Positions 1 through 11,791 of a stretch of DNA of 64,000 bases are shown here, piece by piece. This stretch comes from Nicotiana tabacum (Eukaryota > Streptophyta > Magnoliopsida > Solanales > Solanaceae): positions 110,892,289 through 110,956,288 of the forward strand of contig NC_134081.1 of NCBI RefSeq assembly GCF_000715075.1. The letters run 5' to 3'. Numbering within the stretch: the stretch's first letter is position 1; every line of letters starts with the position of its first letter. The notes under the pieces were generated by a model. It was not told where the DNA came from and searched no databases. It saw only the letters and a list, made by a program, of their open reading frames with translations. A program made the translations under genes and the position numbers.

Positions 1-1547
1 TTACCTTCACAAATCATGTGCCCTCATGCAAATAATAGAGAATAGTTCCACTCACAATATCGTTCAAGAACAATTAGGAACTCAAGATAGAAAGAAATAA
101 CTCACTCTTAGAATCAAAATTCATGTGCAACAGAAGACGTACCATAGGCTTGTCCGTAGTGTAATACTCTACTAGTTTAGCTCATTCAATCAAGGATCAA
201 GTAGGACTTTAATTGGTTGTAATGTAGGCTGCAGGATGGGTATGATACATATAGATATAGTGGCTACACCTATCTGAGTATTTTGATACATATACAGTTT
301 CACAATTCAAACCTCACTCTTACGTTGAACCAACCTCGACCTTTATACATGATAACATCAAACTTCCCAGATCTTTAAGCATAAACAAGATAAGAAATAC
401 CACTGGAAAAAGTGGAGCCAGTTATATTGTGTTTTTGTTTTTGATAAACTGCACCTTTCTCTTTTTTCTATAGTTCCACTCAAAAACCCAAACCAACCTC
501 CACTTTAACTTTTACAAAGTTCATTACAATTCAACTGCTCATGAGAAGTGAAAAGGTTCAAATAGATGGTTAATTCAAACAATTGGGTAAGACTTGTAAT
601 GTGGTTGCCAAAGAAACGGGATTACAGTCTCAAAGGGATTAACTAAGATACATTCAATTCGGTAGGTCACAGACATATAACTGGCTCAACAAAGAAATGC
701 CTATGTCACTTTCTAGACTGAATAAGACTACTATTTCGCTTTGCATACACACACGGCAAATTCTAGATATCAACTGCAATGCACAGAATATCGCAAAAAA
801 CCTCACTCACACATTGGCACATAACTCACTTAGGATTAGATCTTTTCTGACTCTCTAGTCAAAGTAATTAAGCAAAGTTATAATCACACAATTTAAGGCA
901 CTTATTTAAGAGTCAAGAATTGAGACTAGGTGTCACAACTAAGGCACTTACCACTCTCAAGGCATATGCAGTCAAGGAAAATTGATTCTTTAAATTAGTA
1001 CTGTGACTCAAAATTCTTTATTCCTATAAAATAAAAGGATTTAACTACACCCGATTCAAGCAAAATTCTTGGAAAAGAACCGTGGCACAACGAAAAACCA
1101 AGGAAAAATTGTTACACTACATAAAAAAGTATAAAATACAAAAATAAAAGACATATTTTTGAATTTTCTAATTTTCTTTTTCATATCTTTCGACTTCATC
1201 TCCCTCAAGAAACCAATCGGTGAAATCCATCGCCGGGAATAGTCAAACTAAATATTTAATTACTAACTATTATAGGCCTATAGAATTCTGAATTATAGTT
1301 ATACAGACCATATTGTCTATGAAAGCAAGAAACAAATCAAACAAAACCAACTGGCAAATAAAAAAAACAAGTACAAATACAAATACAATCAAATAGGAGC
1401 ACCCTACCCCACACTTAAGAAATTGCATTGTCCCCAGTGCAAAACAGTAAAATCAGGAGTGAAAAGGTGACTCCCTGAGGTCCGTGGCCTAATCATCATC
1501 ACTCTCGAAGGTGCGCAAATAATCCTCATCATCGGAGGGAACGAAGT
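1..1547. other. Non-coding 3' part of the left gypsy element
   Basis: No coding region is visible. The stretch near 1396-1440, with a run reading CCCTACCCCACACTTAAG, resembles the segment that follows the last ORF of Athila-like elements on the antisense strand. The rest is AT-rich and unresolved. A downstream LTR was not recognised within the window. Confidence 0.4.
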
Positions 1548-2576
1548 TCACATCCTCATCTGGTAGCAACTATCCTCCTCTCGCCAATCCCAACCACTGC
1601 TGAGTGACAACAGAAATGGGTGATCTTGATGCAACTCCTCCAAGTAGGTCTCCCCCTTTTCAGAGAGAAGGCGCAAGTCAGCAAACAACAACTGCAGCGT
1701 CTCCTCAACACAAACAAGCCTCTGGTCCGAATTAACAACAGCAATAGGAGGATTTATCACTGCCGTGAAATCATAGGCCTTGATAGGATATGTCACCGGG
1801 ATGGTCCGCTCATAGTGAAACTCCTCCTCTACAAGGTGCGCCCGCAACAACCGAGTGATCATACTCGAGTAGTGTAGGCGGCAGGCCCCAAGTGTTCACA
1901 CTTTAGCCATGTGCTCCAGCATGAGTTTTCCAAGATCCAACCGTATATGTGTCAACAAGGCATAGATCAAACACACTTTCAGCCGTGGGACATCAGTGTC
2001 ACTTTGAATTGGCATGATTTTGACATTAATTAACCGCAAAACAACCCTGACCGTACGCTGGAATGTTCCCTTCTTCATGTCATTGTGGAATTCATTCACA
2101 TCTTGCATCCATGAGGTAGAAGAGTCAGCACCACATAGCTGTCGGCGGAGAGCCGGATAGTCTGGCCGATGGAGAAACCTCTGAAAGAGCTTATGGGAAT
2201 GCTCTGTGAAGCCCATAATTCGATTGATCAATTTGGAAGAGAATGGAATCACTTTACCTCGTACCCGTACTTCGTACACAACATCCAGGTTGGCCTCAGG
2301 TTGCCAGTTGGCATAAAATTCCTTGACCAGGCTCACGTTCACCGCATCACCTGGACAGAACAGATTATCAAAACCCAAAGGCCAAATGTTGTTGTATATC
2401 TCACTATATTTGAGGGCCAACTTCCCACCGTCAATAGCAACCTCAGGCTCTGGTTTCACCGCAGGAAAAAATGTCTGGAACCAGTGTCGAGCATGGGCTG
2501 GGATAGCTCGAATACTGAATTTGCACTCTAGCACCACATCCGCATCAGGATCAATGAGCTCCTCTTCCTCCTCCAC
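1548..2576 (-). pseudogene. Athila-type 'putative plant transposon protein' ORF, frameshifted
   Basis: Two minus-strand reading frames, 2576-1896 and 1862-1548, together look like the plant retroelement domain often annotated 'putative plant transposon protein' (Transposase_32-like) that Athila elements carry. Visible hallmarks are an acidic N-terminal run (EEEEE), the segment EFYANWQPE, and a helical C-terminal half with LRLINVKIMP. The first frame opens on a GTG in a proline-rich stretch and has a stop just upstream, which suggests a lost base in the C-rich tract near 2580. The frames also break between 1896 and 1862. It is not a host gene. The function of this domain is not known to me. 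Confidence 0.55.
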
Positions 2577-3836
2577 TGGGGCGGGGGGAGGTGCCTACCT
2601 CCTCGACGGCTACTAGAGGCAACCTCGGAAGAACCTGTATTAGAACGTTTGCTTGGGCAGCGAGACATTGTACCTGCATAAGACGAATAATGTTAGCCAC
2701 AACACGTAAAACAAAGCAAGACCAAATAGGGTAACCACCACACACTTATGTCATTGGCATGTTTACGAGTAAAATGTATATCGGGGACTCAGACTACCCC
2801 ATTGGAAGTACGCTACAAGCAATCAATAACCCACTCAACCACTAACACAACATTCCAACACAGAACCACAAATAACATTAGTGTAAGAGAAAAAATTAAG
2901 AAGCTAAACTAGTAATCACGAAAATAAAAAAAAAAAATAAGAATTTAGTCTAATTCACTACTAACAAATTAAGATACAATACAACACTACACAAGCACAA
3001 TAGCATGAATCAGACACCTCATTTGGCACCTAGCAATACATGAGCATGGGGTGATCAATCAATTAGAACTTGGGGCTAACGAGTTAAAGTTTCACAGCAT
3101 AAAAACATGGCATACCACCCCACACTTATCATCAAGCATTACATCCCACAAAGCACTTTGTTTCTCAATTTGCAACACTATACAATTTTATGTCACTAAG
3201 ACATTACAACAAACACATTGTGGAAATATCTTGCACCTTCTTATTTTCAATTCAAATTGGGGTAGAATCACCATACAACCAAAGAAAATACACTTCACAC
3301 CACAACCACAATATCACTACATCTTCACAATAACACCAAGTTTATAAATTGTTTTTCACCAACTTCACTAATTTTCAGCTATAAGGGCATCCCCTACCAA
3401 GCTTCAACATAAATTAATTCCACACCATCAAAACACATTAAAAGCTTCCATAATCACAAGAACACTGAACACTCCACAAGTTATGATTCATCGGATCTCT
3501 GCTCTATTGCCCCACATAGTAAATAGATTCAGGATTCGTGGGGCACATGTCACTCGTGTGACTGTCACTACATAGTTCGTAGCAAGTAGACATCTGTTGT
3601 ACATGTTGCATCTTTTGTGTTTGGTGCATTATCATTCTATTCATCTGATTTGCCAATTTTTCTATATCTGCTCTCATAACTAAGAAGTCATCAAGCTCAA
3701 TTACACAGTCTGCTTTTTGTTTAATTGCTCTTCGGGAGTCCCCACCTCCTTACCAATTATGATCTTTAGCAGTGAAATTATTTATGAGGAGTTGGATTTC
3801 ACTATACGACCTCGCCATGCAACTACTCCCACAAGC
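2577..3836. other. Non-coding spacer between gag and the Athila-type ORF
   Basis: AT-rich sequence with no supported gene. In a complete gypsy element this position would hold pol (protease, RT, RNase H, integrase). None of those motifs is recognisable here, so pol has been lost or replaced. Confidence 0.5.
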
Positions 3837-4394
3837 TCAATCAAGGTTTATCTTTGATGTCTCGTCTAGCCCATCAACAAAAGTATGACCCAATACCTCA
3901 TCAGTCTGAAAATGATGCGGGCAGTCTCTGAGTAGCTTTTTGTATCTTTCCCAAGCTTGACGAAGTGTCTCGCCATCCCGTTGTTGGAACCCAAGAATTT
4001 GGCTCCTCAACGACTTTGTCTTCTTAGTAGGGAAAAACTTGATTAAGAATTTCCTTGCTAGATCATCCCAAGTATGGATTGAGTTCGTGGGCTCCTTTTG
4101 CAACCATTCCTTAGCTTCCCCCAATAGTGAAAAGGGAAACAATGTTAGCCTGACATAGTCCTTGGAAATGTTTGAATAATTGTAAGTATCCGTAATTTCC
4201 AGAAAATTCTGAATGTGCCTCTGGGGGTCTTCATGAGATAGACCCACATATTGTCCTGTGGACTGAATCAGTTGTACCATGTACTGTTTGGGTTCAAAGT
4301 GTCCCGTGATATCAGGCTTCACAATAGCCTGAGTCATATTAGCAAGATTGGGCCTTGCGGCTTCTATCACCGGACGCTCTTCATTACATGCCAT
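3837..4394 (-). pseudogene. gypsy-type gag (retrotransposon gag domain), truncated
   Basis: A 185-residue open frame starts with ATG at 4394. It contains the Ty3/gypsy capsid signature: HEDPQRHIQNFLEI early, LFPFSLLGEAKEWL in the middle, then W..L..KFL.KFFP and a Q..GET...WERYK segment. These are the usual conserved blocks of the retrotransposon gag domain in Athila/Tat elements. The frame ends soon after LGHTFVDGLD. No CCHC zinc knuckle follows, so the nucleocapsid part is absent. It lies about 250 bp inside the primer-binding site, the expected location for gag. It is probably not functional alone. Confidence 0.75.
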
Positions 4395-4643
4395 CTCTAT
4401 TGGCTGTGGTTAAACTACAATGTCCAACTCTCTTTCAGTTCTAGTTCTAGATTCGACTTCCCTCCTTACTCTGTGAAGTGTTCGTTCAATTTCAGGATCA
4501 AGAGGAAGGAGATTGTTTGCGCTTCTACTCCTCCGCATTCAAAAGAAGAGCCTCCGTTAACACAAACAAGGCAAGCTGAAAATTAAAAACTTGAATAAAT
4601 AACTAATAAGAGCTTAACTCAGTCAAGTAGCTAATTTCTAAGT

Positions 4644-4660
4644 CTCCGACAATGGCGCCA
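4644..4660 (-). other. Primer-binding site (tRNA-Asp-like)
   Basis: On the minus strand the sequence just inside the LTR reads TGGCGCCATTGTCGGAG. This resembles the TGGCGCCGTTGCCGGGG type complementary to the 3' end of tRNA-Asp. A short T-rich spacer separates it from the LTR end (GCAACA). It fixes the minus-strand orientation of the element. Confidence 0.65.
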
Positions 4661-4666
4661 AAAATT

Positions 4667-6042
4667 TGTTGCGACCAAAAACACTCACGCAAGTATACGT
4701 GGTCTTCAAGTAATAAAGTAGTGAGTAGAGTATCGTTCCCACGAAAACTTATGATTAACTTTTGACTAATTCAAACTCAAACAACTTATCGATTCAAGAG
4801 ATTTCTCACATAATATATAAGTGACTAATTTACTACCTAAAACTATCAAGCAATGAAATAACTAGAAATCAACCACAACACTTAAACAATTTCGAATAAC
4901 AATCAGTAGGAGAGGATATTCCAGGGTCATAGGTTAGCTAACAATCATGTTGTGTTCTTGGCTTAAAATGACTAATTGATTTATCTGGATTGTTGATTGA
5001 CAGGGTTGATATTACTCATAAGAATCTATCGAGTTCTTACTCGCCTATTCAAGCTAACTTAATGTATGTATATCTATGGAATTAAGATTAACAAGAATGC
5101 ATTTATAATTCCTGTATTTCAACCAAGTAAGACAATTAGGTATATGTCTATCCTAATTGCGAATCCATTCCCCGATGCCCAGTTTCAAGAACTTGCTCTA
5201 TTTAATTCTATATGCAATCTAGAATTCCCACTTTCGAGTTCAACTCTAGATTCGTAGATAGTATTTTACTGTTATCTACTCAGCAAAATAATTAAAAACA
5301 GAATCAAATAAACAACCCAATATGATAAACTCATACTCGTCAAATTAAACTTCAAACATCAACATTCATGTAGCACCCATGACTCCAAAATAATAGGGTT
5401 CTTAGCCACTCATGTTCATACAATCATCGAAAATAATAATTTCAAACATAAAATCAATGAATACTAGAAGAAGAATGGAAGAATTGATCAACTCCGTGCT
5501 CCTGAGTGTTTCGTCCTTTTGTTCTCCTCTCAAAGTCACGTCACCCCCTCAAAATCGTATTTAGTTGTGCATTTGTATCGTGTAAAAATAACCCCGGATG
5601 AATATACCCTTTCCAAGGCGAAGTAGGAATTACTCTGCGATTTTTGCACACACACGCCGCGCCCCGCGGCGCGCTTGTGGAGTTTATCAGTGGGCAGTAA
5701 TTTTTTTTCTTGTCATGCAATTTTACATTGCTGCGTCGCGCCCCATGCGGCGTGATAGTTAATTTCTCAGAGTGAAATTGTTTCATCCTCTTTTAACATC
5801 CAGATTTGGTACACGACCTCCGAACATGATCCCGATTTAATGTATTGGGCTTTTACTCAAACTTCAAAGCTCCAAATTGATCGATTTAGCTCCAAATTAA
5901 CTTTTGAACTCGGAATCACTTCCTGCAAGGCATAAAACATGTACTAAGTGTAATTCACTATCATTTAAGCTCAAACATATGTAAAATGCAGTAATTATAG
6001 TGCAATACTACGGCTAAAATACGAGTTTCTAGCCTAGCATCA
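4667..6042 (-). repeat. 5' LTR of the left gypsy element
   Basis: The plus strand begins TGTTGCGACC beside the PBS. The other border is placed at ...AGCCTAGCATCA (6042), giving TG/CA ends and about 1376 bp. Only one copy is in the window, so the outer border is an inference from the terminal dinucleotides. It contains a GC-rich palindromic patch around 5656-5675 (CCGCGCCCCGCGGCGCGC type). Confidence 0.5.
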
Positions 6043-6879
6043 ACTAAATGTATATAACCACTAGTAATACAAAAATTTTACTAGAAAACACATTATGTCC
6101 AACACTACACTAACTATAAACAATACATAAACTTGTATAAACATATATAATATTGTATAAGAAGTATTTATACATTCATATACATAATTATATGTTATTA
6201 TACAGTGTCGATACAAACTGCTACATGGTTATGATTTTTTATTCCAACTTCGACTTGTAGCAACAGGTATTAGAACTTTATGCGAACTTTATGCGAACGA
6301 TTCCGAATTTAATACACAGACAAGATACATTCAGTTTTAGATCCGAGACTTCAAGGTCGTAACAATGCTGATCCGAATTTCAAACTTCAAAATCTTCCAA
6401 AATTAGTGGTTATTTCTCAGCGCAAATCAAGTTTGAGAGCTAAAGATTTTAGATCTGTGTGAGTTTTCATTTTTATTTCAAAATCTTCAATTCTTCTTCT
6501 GCTTGCCACCATCGGACTTGGTGGGCTTGGACGACGGAGGAGGAGCCCGAGCTAGAATTGCGTAGGGGATAAGGGGAGGAGGAATAACGGAGGCTAGGGT
6601 AAGAGAGGATGATGGGATCTATTTGGGTTAGAAAGAAAGAAAAGAGAGGTGGTAGGGAGAGAATTGAGTGCGTTGGGAATGAAAAAAAAAAGAAATTATA
6701 AACCTATTACGTGCTTTGGGATAACCGATGAAAACTATTTTACAATTTGGGTTAAATCGGGTAAGGACCTAATATATGGGCCTAATTTTGTTGGTATGTT
6801 GGATCAACTGACAATGAAGGTAATTTTCTCATGAATGAACAAAAAGGAATTTTCAGAAACCACTATTGTTTAGTGGCTA
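6043..6879. other. Intergenic, AT-rich, no gene seen
   Basis: No supported coding sequence, RNA gene or terminal repeat was recognised. There are purine-rich runs around 6530-6700, but the short ORF there has no recognisable domain. Confidence 0.4.
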
Positions 6880-6959
6880 TTAGTTTCTATAGCTACCATA
6901 TATATAATTACTTCCTATAGCTACTATTCAGTTATTACAATAGTGTATTCGCGCTACTA

Positions 6960-7275
6960 TATTCATGAATACAGCAGCAAAAAGCGCTTAAAAATCAGGG
7001 CAGTCCAGCTGTACGCGTATGTATTTACATGTATTCACGCCATGTATTCATGAATACAGCAGCAAAAAGCGCCTAAATTCAGGGCAGTCCAACTGTACAC
7101 GCATGTATTCACATGTATTCGCGCTGCTGTATTCATGAATACAACAATAAAAAGCGTCTAAAATCAGGGTAGTCCAGCTGTACGCGCATGTATTCACATG
7201 TATTCGCACCATGTATTCATGAATACAGTAACGAAAATCACATTAAAAATAGGTATGTCCAGCTGTCTAATAACG
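6960..7275. repeat. 85-bp tandem repeat, about 3.7 copies
   Basis: Copies start at 6960, 7045, 7130 and 7214, a period of 84-85 bp. Each contains the 16-bp perfect palindrome TGTATTCATGAATACA (or a one-base variant) and the words AAAAAGCG, CAGTCCAGCTGTAC and ACATGTATTC. The last copy is partial and diverged. Confidence 0.85.
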
Positions 7276-7906
7276 AAAATAATATCAATTAGCATGATAC
7301 ACTCCTAATATAACTCAACAAAATCAATTCTAACATGCCTCATTAGCAACTCAATTAATTAGAATAATTTTTCAGTTGTATATAACTTTTGTATTTAATG
7401 TGTTTCAATATTATTTTTTACGGTTGCATTCATTAGATTCAATGTTTGTATTTACTATATTCGCTATATTATATTCAGTATATTCAAATGTATTTATATT
7501 AATAATATTTTAGTTATTCCTAATACATGTTATTACTGTTGTATTCAGTATATTTTATTGGTTGTATTCGCAGTATTTCTATTTGTATTTAGTATATTTT
7601 ATTGCATTTTATTGTATTTTAAAATTAAATGTATTCACTGTTTATATTCTGTTCTATTTTAATATTTGTATTCAGTATATTTAAAAGTTTATATCCTATA
7701 TTCATGCATACTATATGTGCAGTATGCATGAATACATGTGTATTTAGCTGTATTAAAAAAATACAGACTTCAAAATACATAAACACAGGCAAAAAAATAT
7801 ATTTATACAAAAATACAATGCGTTTGAGTGAATTTGTACATAATATAATATATTTGTATCATTGTATGTGACTAAATAGCAAAGAAGAGAAGAAAATTCG
7901 TCGGAG

Positions 7907-8020
7907 ATGGCATTTTTCGGCCAAGACTCCTTGTATCGCTTCACTGCCTCTTCCATTACAATTTGCACCGCTTCCAATTCGACCACTTCTTCCTATTTTC
8001 TCCCTTACTTACCGCGCTAA
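7907..8020 (+). CDS. 37-aa small ORF inside the AT-rich repeat, doubtful
   Basis: An ATG at 7907 follows a purine-rich leader and opens a 37-codon frame starting MAFFGQDSLYRF, rich in Ser and Thr, ending at a TAA at 8018-8020. I do not recognise a domain. Because it sits in a dispersed repeat, it may be a transduplicated gene piece or an ORF conserved by descent of the repeat. Confidence 0.15.
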   Translation: MAFFGQDSLYRFTASSITICTASNSTTSSYFLPYLPR

Positions 8021-8250
8021 GAATCCCTTTTTCTCTTATTCTTCTTTCTATTTTGCTCAAAGAGAGAGAGAAGAAAGAGAGAGAGAAAGAAAAAAAATTC
8101 TGAGAGAGAATCGTGTGTTAATTGAAAGAAAGAGAGAGGAAAAACATAAATAGCGTATTTCATGCCTTATTTCATGCCTCAATTGTAGTATATATCATAA
8201 ATACTTATTTTTCTATAAAATATAAAAGGTAACTATAGAAAATAATATTT

Positions 8251-9418
8251 TAAAATAATTTTGATTTATAATAAATAAGGTATATACATTTGCTATAGAA
8301 GGTAAAATTTCCTAAAACAAATAGAAAACAGAAGATTGAGGGGAAGTAACGAATTTTTTGTAATAAGAAATTATTTAGGGGATGGGGAATTTGACAAAGA
8401 GATTACGAAATAGAAAAAGAAAGAAAAAAAAAGAAACTGAAAAAAGGAAAAACAATAGGAAACTAAAAACATAACAAAAATATATTTTTAGTGGGCAGAA
8501 CCCAAACTTGTGTTGCCACTTCTTTCTTTGTTTTTTTCTTTCTATGTTTCGTTTCTTCTTTTCATTTCATGTTTTTTTTTTTATTTCAATACAAAAGGTT
8601 AAGAAGCAAAAGTTGTGTTCTTTCTAATGAAAGAAAGAAATCAAAATACCGATATTTAATATTAGACTAAGAGAATTACTGTGTATTAAAACCACGTATA
8701 CATATGTTATATCTAAAAGTGACAATCTTACTTGAAATCTTTTTATATTTTTTCATGTACGAAGGAAAATATAATAATAAAAGACACAATTCACGTAGGC
8801 TCATTCTAATAATTAATGATATTTCACAATTGCGATTTCATCAATATTTAGAATTAAACGAAAACTTTTACATGAAATATTTATCTTATTTGTTTTGACA
8901 AAACTTATAAAAAAACATTTTTAAATTGATTAAAACATCGCTTCGCGTGGACATATTCCTTAGTATCTGATAATTCTAAGTCGTATTCTACGTCAATTCA
9001 AGATGCATAATTCTATTTATTGTTGGTCAAATCATCATTCACTTCACTGCATGATATATATTTTAACTCATATATTAATTTCAGGTACATATCGCATTTG
9101 TGCACAGTAGAGTTATAAAACTTCACAATATCGGTTGGGCGTTTGTATGCGTCAACAATAACCATATTAGCCATCTGAAGAGCTTTTGTTGGACGAACTT
9201 TAACTACATGTGACGGATTCAGAATTTTTATTAAAAAATATTAAAATAATATAATTTACTAGCGAATAAGATATCGCTTTGATACCCCTTGATTCAATGT
9301 GGCTCCGCCCTACCTGTCCAACTCTGTAATATATCAATTAGTAAAAACTTAGGTTGTACCAAAGGTGAAAGTTGTTGTCAAACAAACAAATATAAGTTTG
9401 AGTACGGTCAAAAAGAGT
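8251..9418. other. Intergenic upstream of the steroleosin gene
   Basis: AT-rich sequence without a supported gene. Around 9213-9306 an ACGGATTCAGAA...TGGCTCCGCCCT segment looks like a short dispersed plant repeat of the 'CAGTGGCGGATCC' type, but its borders cannot be fixed by eye. Confidence 0.35.
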
Positions 9419-9495
9419 ACGTGTCAATTTCATCGCATGCAAGGGTAATGTGCTTTTTTCTACCACGTGTTAATGGCCTTTTAAGCATTATATAT
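9419..9495 (+). promoter_or_regulatory. Seed/ABA-type promoter cluster of the steroleosin gene
   Basis: Within 50 bp there are three motifs: ACGTGTC (9419-9425, a strong ABRE type bound by ABI5-class bZIPs), GCATGC/CATGCA (9435-9441, the RY element bound by ABI3, FUS3 and LEC2), and CACGTG (9464-9469, G-box). A TATATAT box at about 9488-9494 lies roughly 80 bp before the ATG. This combination is typical of seed-maturation genes such as oleosins, which matches the product. Binding is inferred from the motifs only. Confidence 0.6.
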
Positions 9496-9571
9496 CTGCT
9501 GGACTTCACGAGATTTTTCCTCTCCTCTCCCCCAGAAAAGAAAGAACAATTGCTGCAAATGCTCTGAAACA

Positions 9572-11791
9572 ATGGAGCTTGTCTTGGATTTAATTCACAA
9601 AATCTTGAACACTTATTTACCTCATATATCAACAACAGCACTCATCCACTTCATGCCTTTATATCTCTTTCTCAAGTTTCTTCACTTCATTTTCCGTTCT
9701 ATATTTAGTGAAAACGTCGCTGGTAAAGTTGTTCTGATCACAGGGGCCTCTTCTGGTATCGGCGAGGTTTGTACCCAACATTTTACACATTTCTGATCCC
9801 TTATACCCAACAAATGACACTGTAAAAATAATAGCCGGAAAAATATATAAAATTTGTATATTTTTTGTATATATATATATACATTCTGTATTTTATATAC
9901 AAAAATTATACAAATTTTATATATTTTTTTGACTACAGATGTAAATAATACCCCTAACATTTTACTTACTGAATTTAAGTTCCTTTTACACCTATATATG
10001 GTTAAGCTTAAATGGAGAAGTGAGAATTCATATAGCCGACCTAACTTGTTTGGATGCTTAGTGGTTGTATTGTTATCTATGGTGTATGAATATTTGCACA
10101 TGTAGTGAGGTCATTTATAAGGTTATTAATGTGAAATTTCTATGATAAACATTAATTGATAACTTAAGTAATCTTATATCACAGGTTAAATTACAATGAT
10201 AGGTAAAAAAAATCTTTAGACTGTCAATATATATAAATTATTCCTTGTTAGATTTATAATCATTAGAGTAGTAGGTCTTTTTTATATGCAGGACTTAGTT
10301 GATTAATTTGAGTTTGTTATGGAAATTGAAGCATTTAGCCTATGAATATGCTAAAAGAGGTGCTCGTCTAGTGCTTGCGGCAAGAAGGCGCAGAAGTCTT
10401 CAGCAAGTAGCAGATATGGCTTATTGGCTTGGATCTCCAGATGTTGTTCCTGTGCATGCTGATGTTTCCAAAGTTGAAGATTGCCAGCGATTAATTGAGG
10501 AAGCTATAAACAACTTTGGCAGATGTAAGTGTAGAAAACTAATAAATATAACAGCGAATGATCATCTTATATTGTACGTAAAATTAAAGAATTGTGTCAA
10601 TTGTGTTTAAGTGTCAATGATTTTGTTGCTAATTTTGCTGTAGTGGATCATCTGGTGATCAATGCTGCTGTGACGCCCCTATACATGTTTGAGGATCTTA
10701 TAGAGGTCACCAACGCTGCACCCGCAATGGTAAAATCCATATTCTTTTTCCTTTTCTATTCATTATTGAAATCCATATCCTTTTCAAAGCAATTTCAGCA
10801 TCTAATTAACATGAGTAAAGTGTGTAAATGTCTTGGAGTTTGCTCATATAATGAACTTTTGGGAAAGGTAAACCAGAGATTAATTTAGCGTATGTTGTAA
10901 TCTCAGGACATAAATTTCTGGGGTGCAGTTTATACTACCCATTTTGCCATCCCCCATTTGAAGGAAACCAAGGGGAAAATCGTAGCAATCACTTCATCAG
11001 CTGGTGGTTTGAATGCAGCCAGAATCAGCTTCTATAATGTATATTATCTGGCAACGACTTTGAATTACATTCTTCTTATGCCTCATTGAACTGGGATATA
11101 ATTCAGTGTTTCTACAGGCAAGTAAAGCTGCAATGATTAGTTTCTATGAGACGCTGCGGGTAGAACTTGGGACACAAATTGGGATTACAATAGTCACTCC
11201 TGGACTAGTTGAATCTGAGTTGACCAAAGGCAAATTTCTCACAACAGAGGGCAAGTTGGAAGTAAACCAAGTAATGAGAGACGTAAGCTACTTCTTTTGA
11301 TTCAGATGTCAAGCTTTTATAACTACTGCCCTAGCAACCGTTGAATTGTGTGACCACCTTATCTCTAGTTTAAGCTACTAGAAAGAAAAAACACCTCAAT
11401 TTATTTACTTACGTCTTCAAGACGTCCCTCAACTATTTATTTTCTCATCTTTCTCAAAGAAGATAGCAAAATTCATTCAGTTTGTTGCAATTGTTACCAG
11501 GTTGAAATGAGTGTTACTCCTATATTGCCAGTGCAAAAATGTGCTAGAGCGATTGTCAAGAGTGCATGTCGCGGAGACAACTATCTAACAGAACCACCAT
11601 GGTTCAGGACATTATTCGTCTACAGAATATTTTTCCCTGAACTTCTAGAATGGTTCCAACGTTGGTTTTTGTTCCCAGGGCGAGGGCAACCACCAACAGA
11701 GGCGCCCAGCAAGATAATTCTAGATGTGACTGGATTTAAGGAATATGGTTATCCAAAGTCTGTCTTATCTCCACATATAAAAGTGGATTGA
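9572..11791 (+). CDS. HSD1-like: Steroleosin / 11-beta-hydroxysteroid dehydrogenase-like SDR
   Basis: Six exons, all with GT/AG introns: 9572-9766, 10332-10524, 10644-10729, 10907-11038, 11118-11282 and 11501-11791, giving 353 aa, the usual steroleosin length. Residues 1-50 form a hydrophobic anchor with prolines at 17 and 29 (P-X11-P), matching the steroleosin proline knob that inserts into the oil-body monolayer. The short-chain dehydrogenase domain follows: cofactor motif TGASSGIG (57-64), acidic HADVS (107-111), Ser in ITSSAGG (about 188), catalytic YNASK (201-205) split by intron 4, and TPGLVESELTKGK. Family members use NADP(H) to oxidise or reduce hydroxysteroids, brassinosteroid-like sterols being proposed substrates in seeds. 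One oddity is that the usual NNAG motif reads INAA (135-138), so structure or activity may be changed. The frame is otherwise intact. Confidence 0.92.

Larger units (their letters stand above)
1..6042 (-). mobile_element. Non-autonomous gypsy (Athila/Tat-like) LTR retrotransposon, partial
   Basis: Read on the minus strand, the visible order is LTR (6042-4667), primer-binding site (about 4660-4644), a gag domain (4394-3837) and an Athila-type ORF (2576-1548), followed by non-coding sequence to the window edge. No protease, reverse transcriptase or integrase motif is visible between gag and the second ORF, so the copy appears unable to move by itself. The second LTR would lie left of position 1. 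The PBS resembles the 3' end of tRNA-Asp, as in Athila/Tat elements. The lineage is inferred from PBS and ORF style, because there is no RT to type. Confidence 0.7.
6880..8250. mobile_element. Putative non-autonomous DNA element carrying a minisatellite
   Basis: The segment is bounded by related sequences containing TTCTATAGC near 6884 and, inverted, near 8240. It contains an 85-bp tandem repeat, a long tract of degenerate TGTATTCAGTATATT-like words (7380-7700) and a purine-rich tract (8055-8140). The termini are too diverged to define TIRs or a target duplication by eye, so the class is uncertain. Confidence 0.35.

Noticed and set aside
7753..7986. 77-aa minus-strand ORF starting MVELEAVQIVMEEAVKRYKE
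   Set aside because: It lies in the AT-rich repeat and overlaps the plus-strand 37-aa frame; either could be a relic, and there is no domain to choose it as a gene.
10299..10331. Use of the AG at about 10291 as the start of steroleosin exon 2
   Set aside because: That acceptor leads into an in-frame stop; the AG at 10330-10331 restores the conserved E-H-L-A-Y-E-Y reading.
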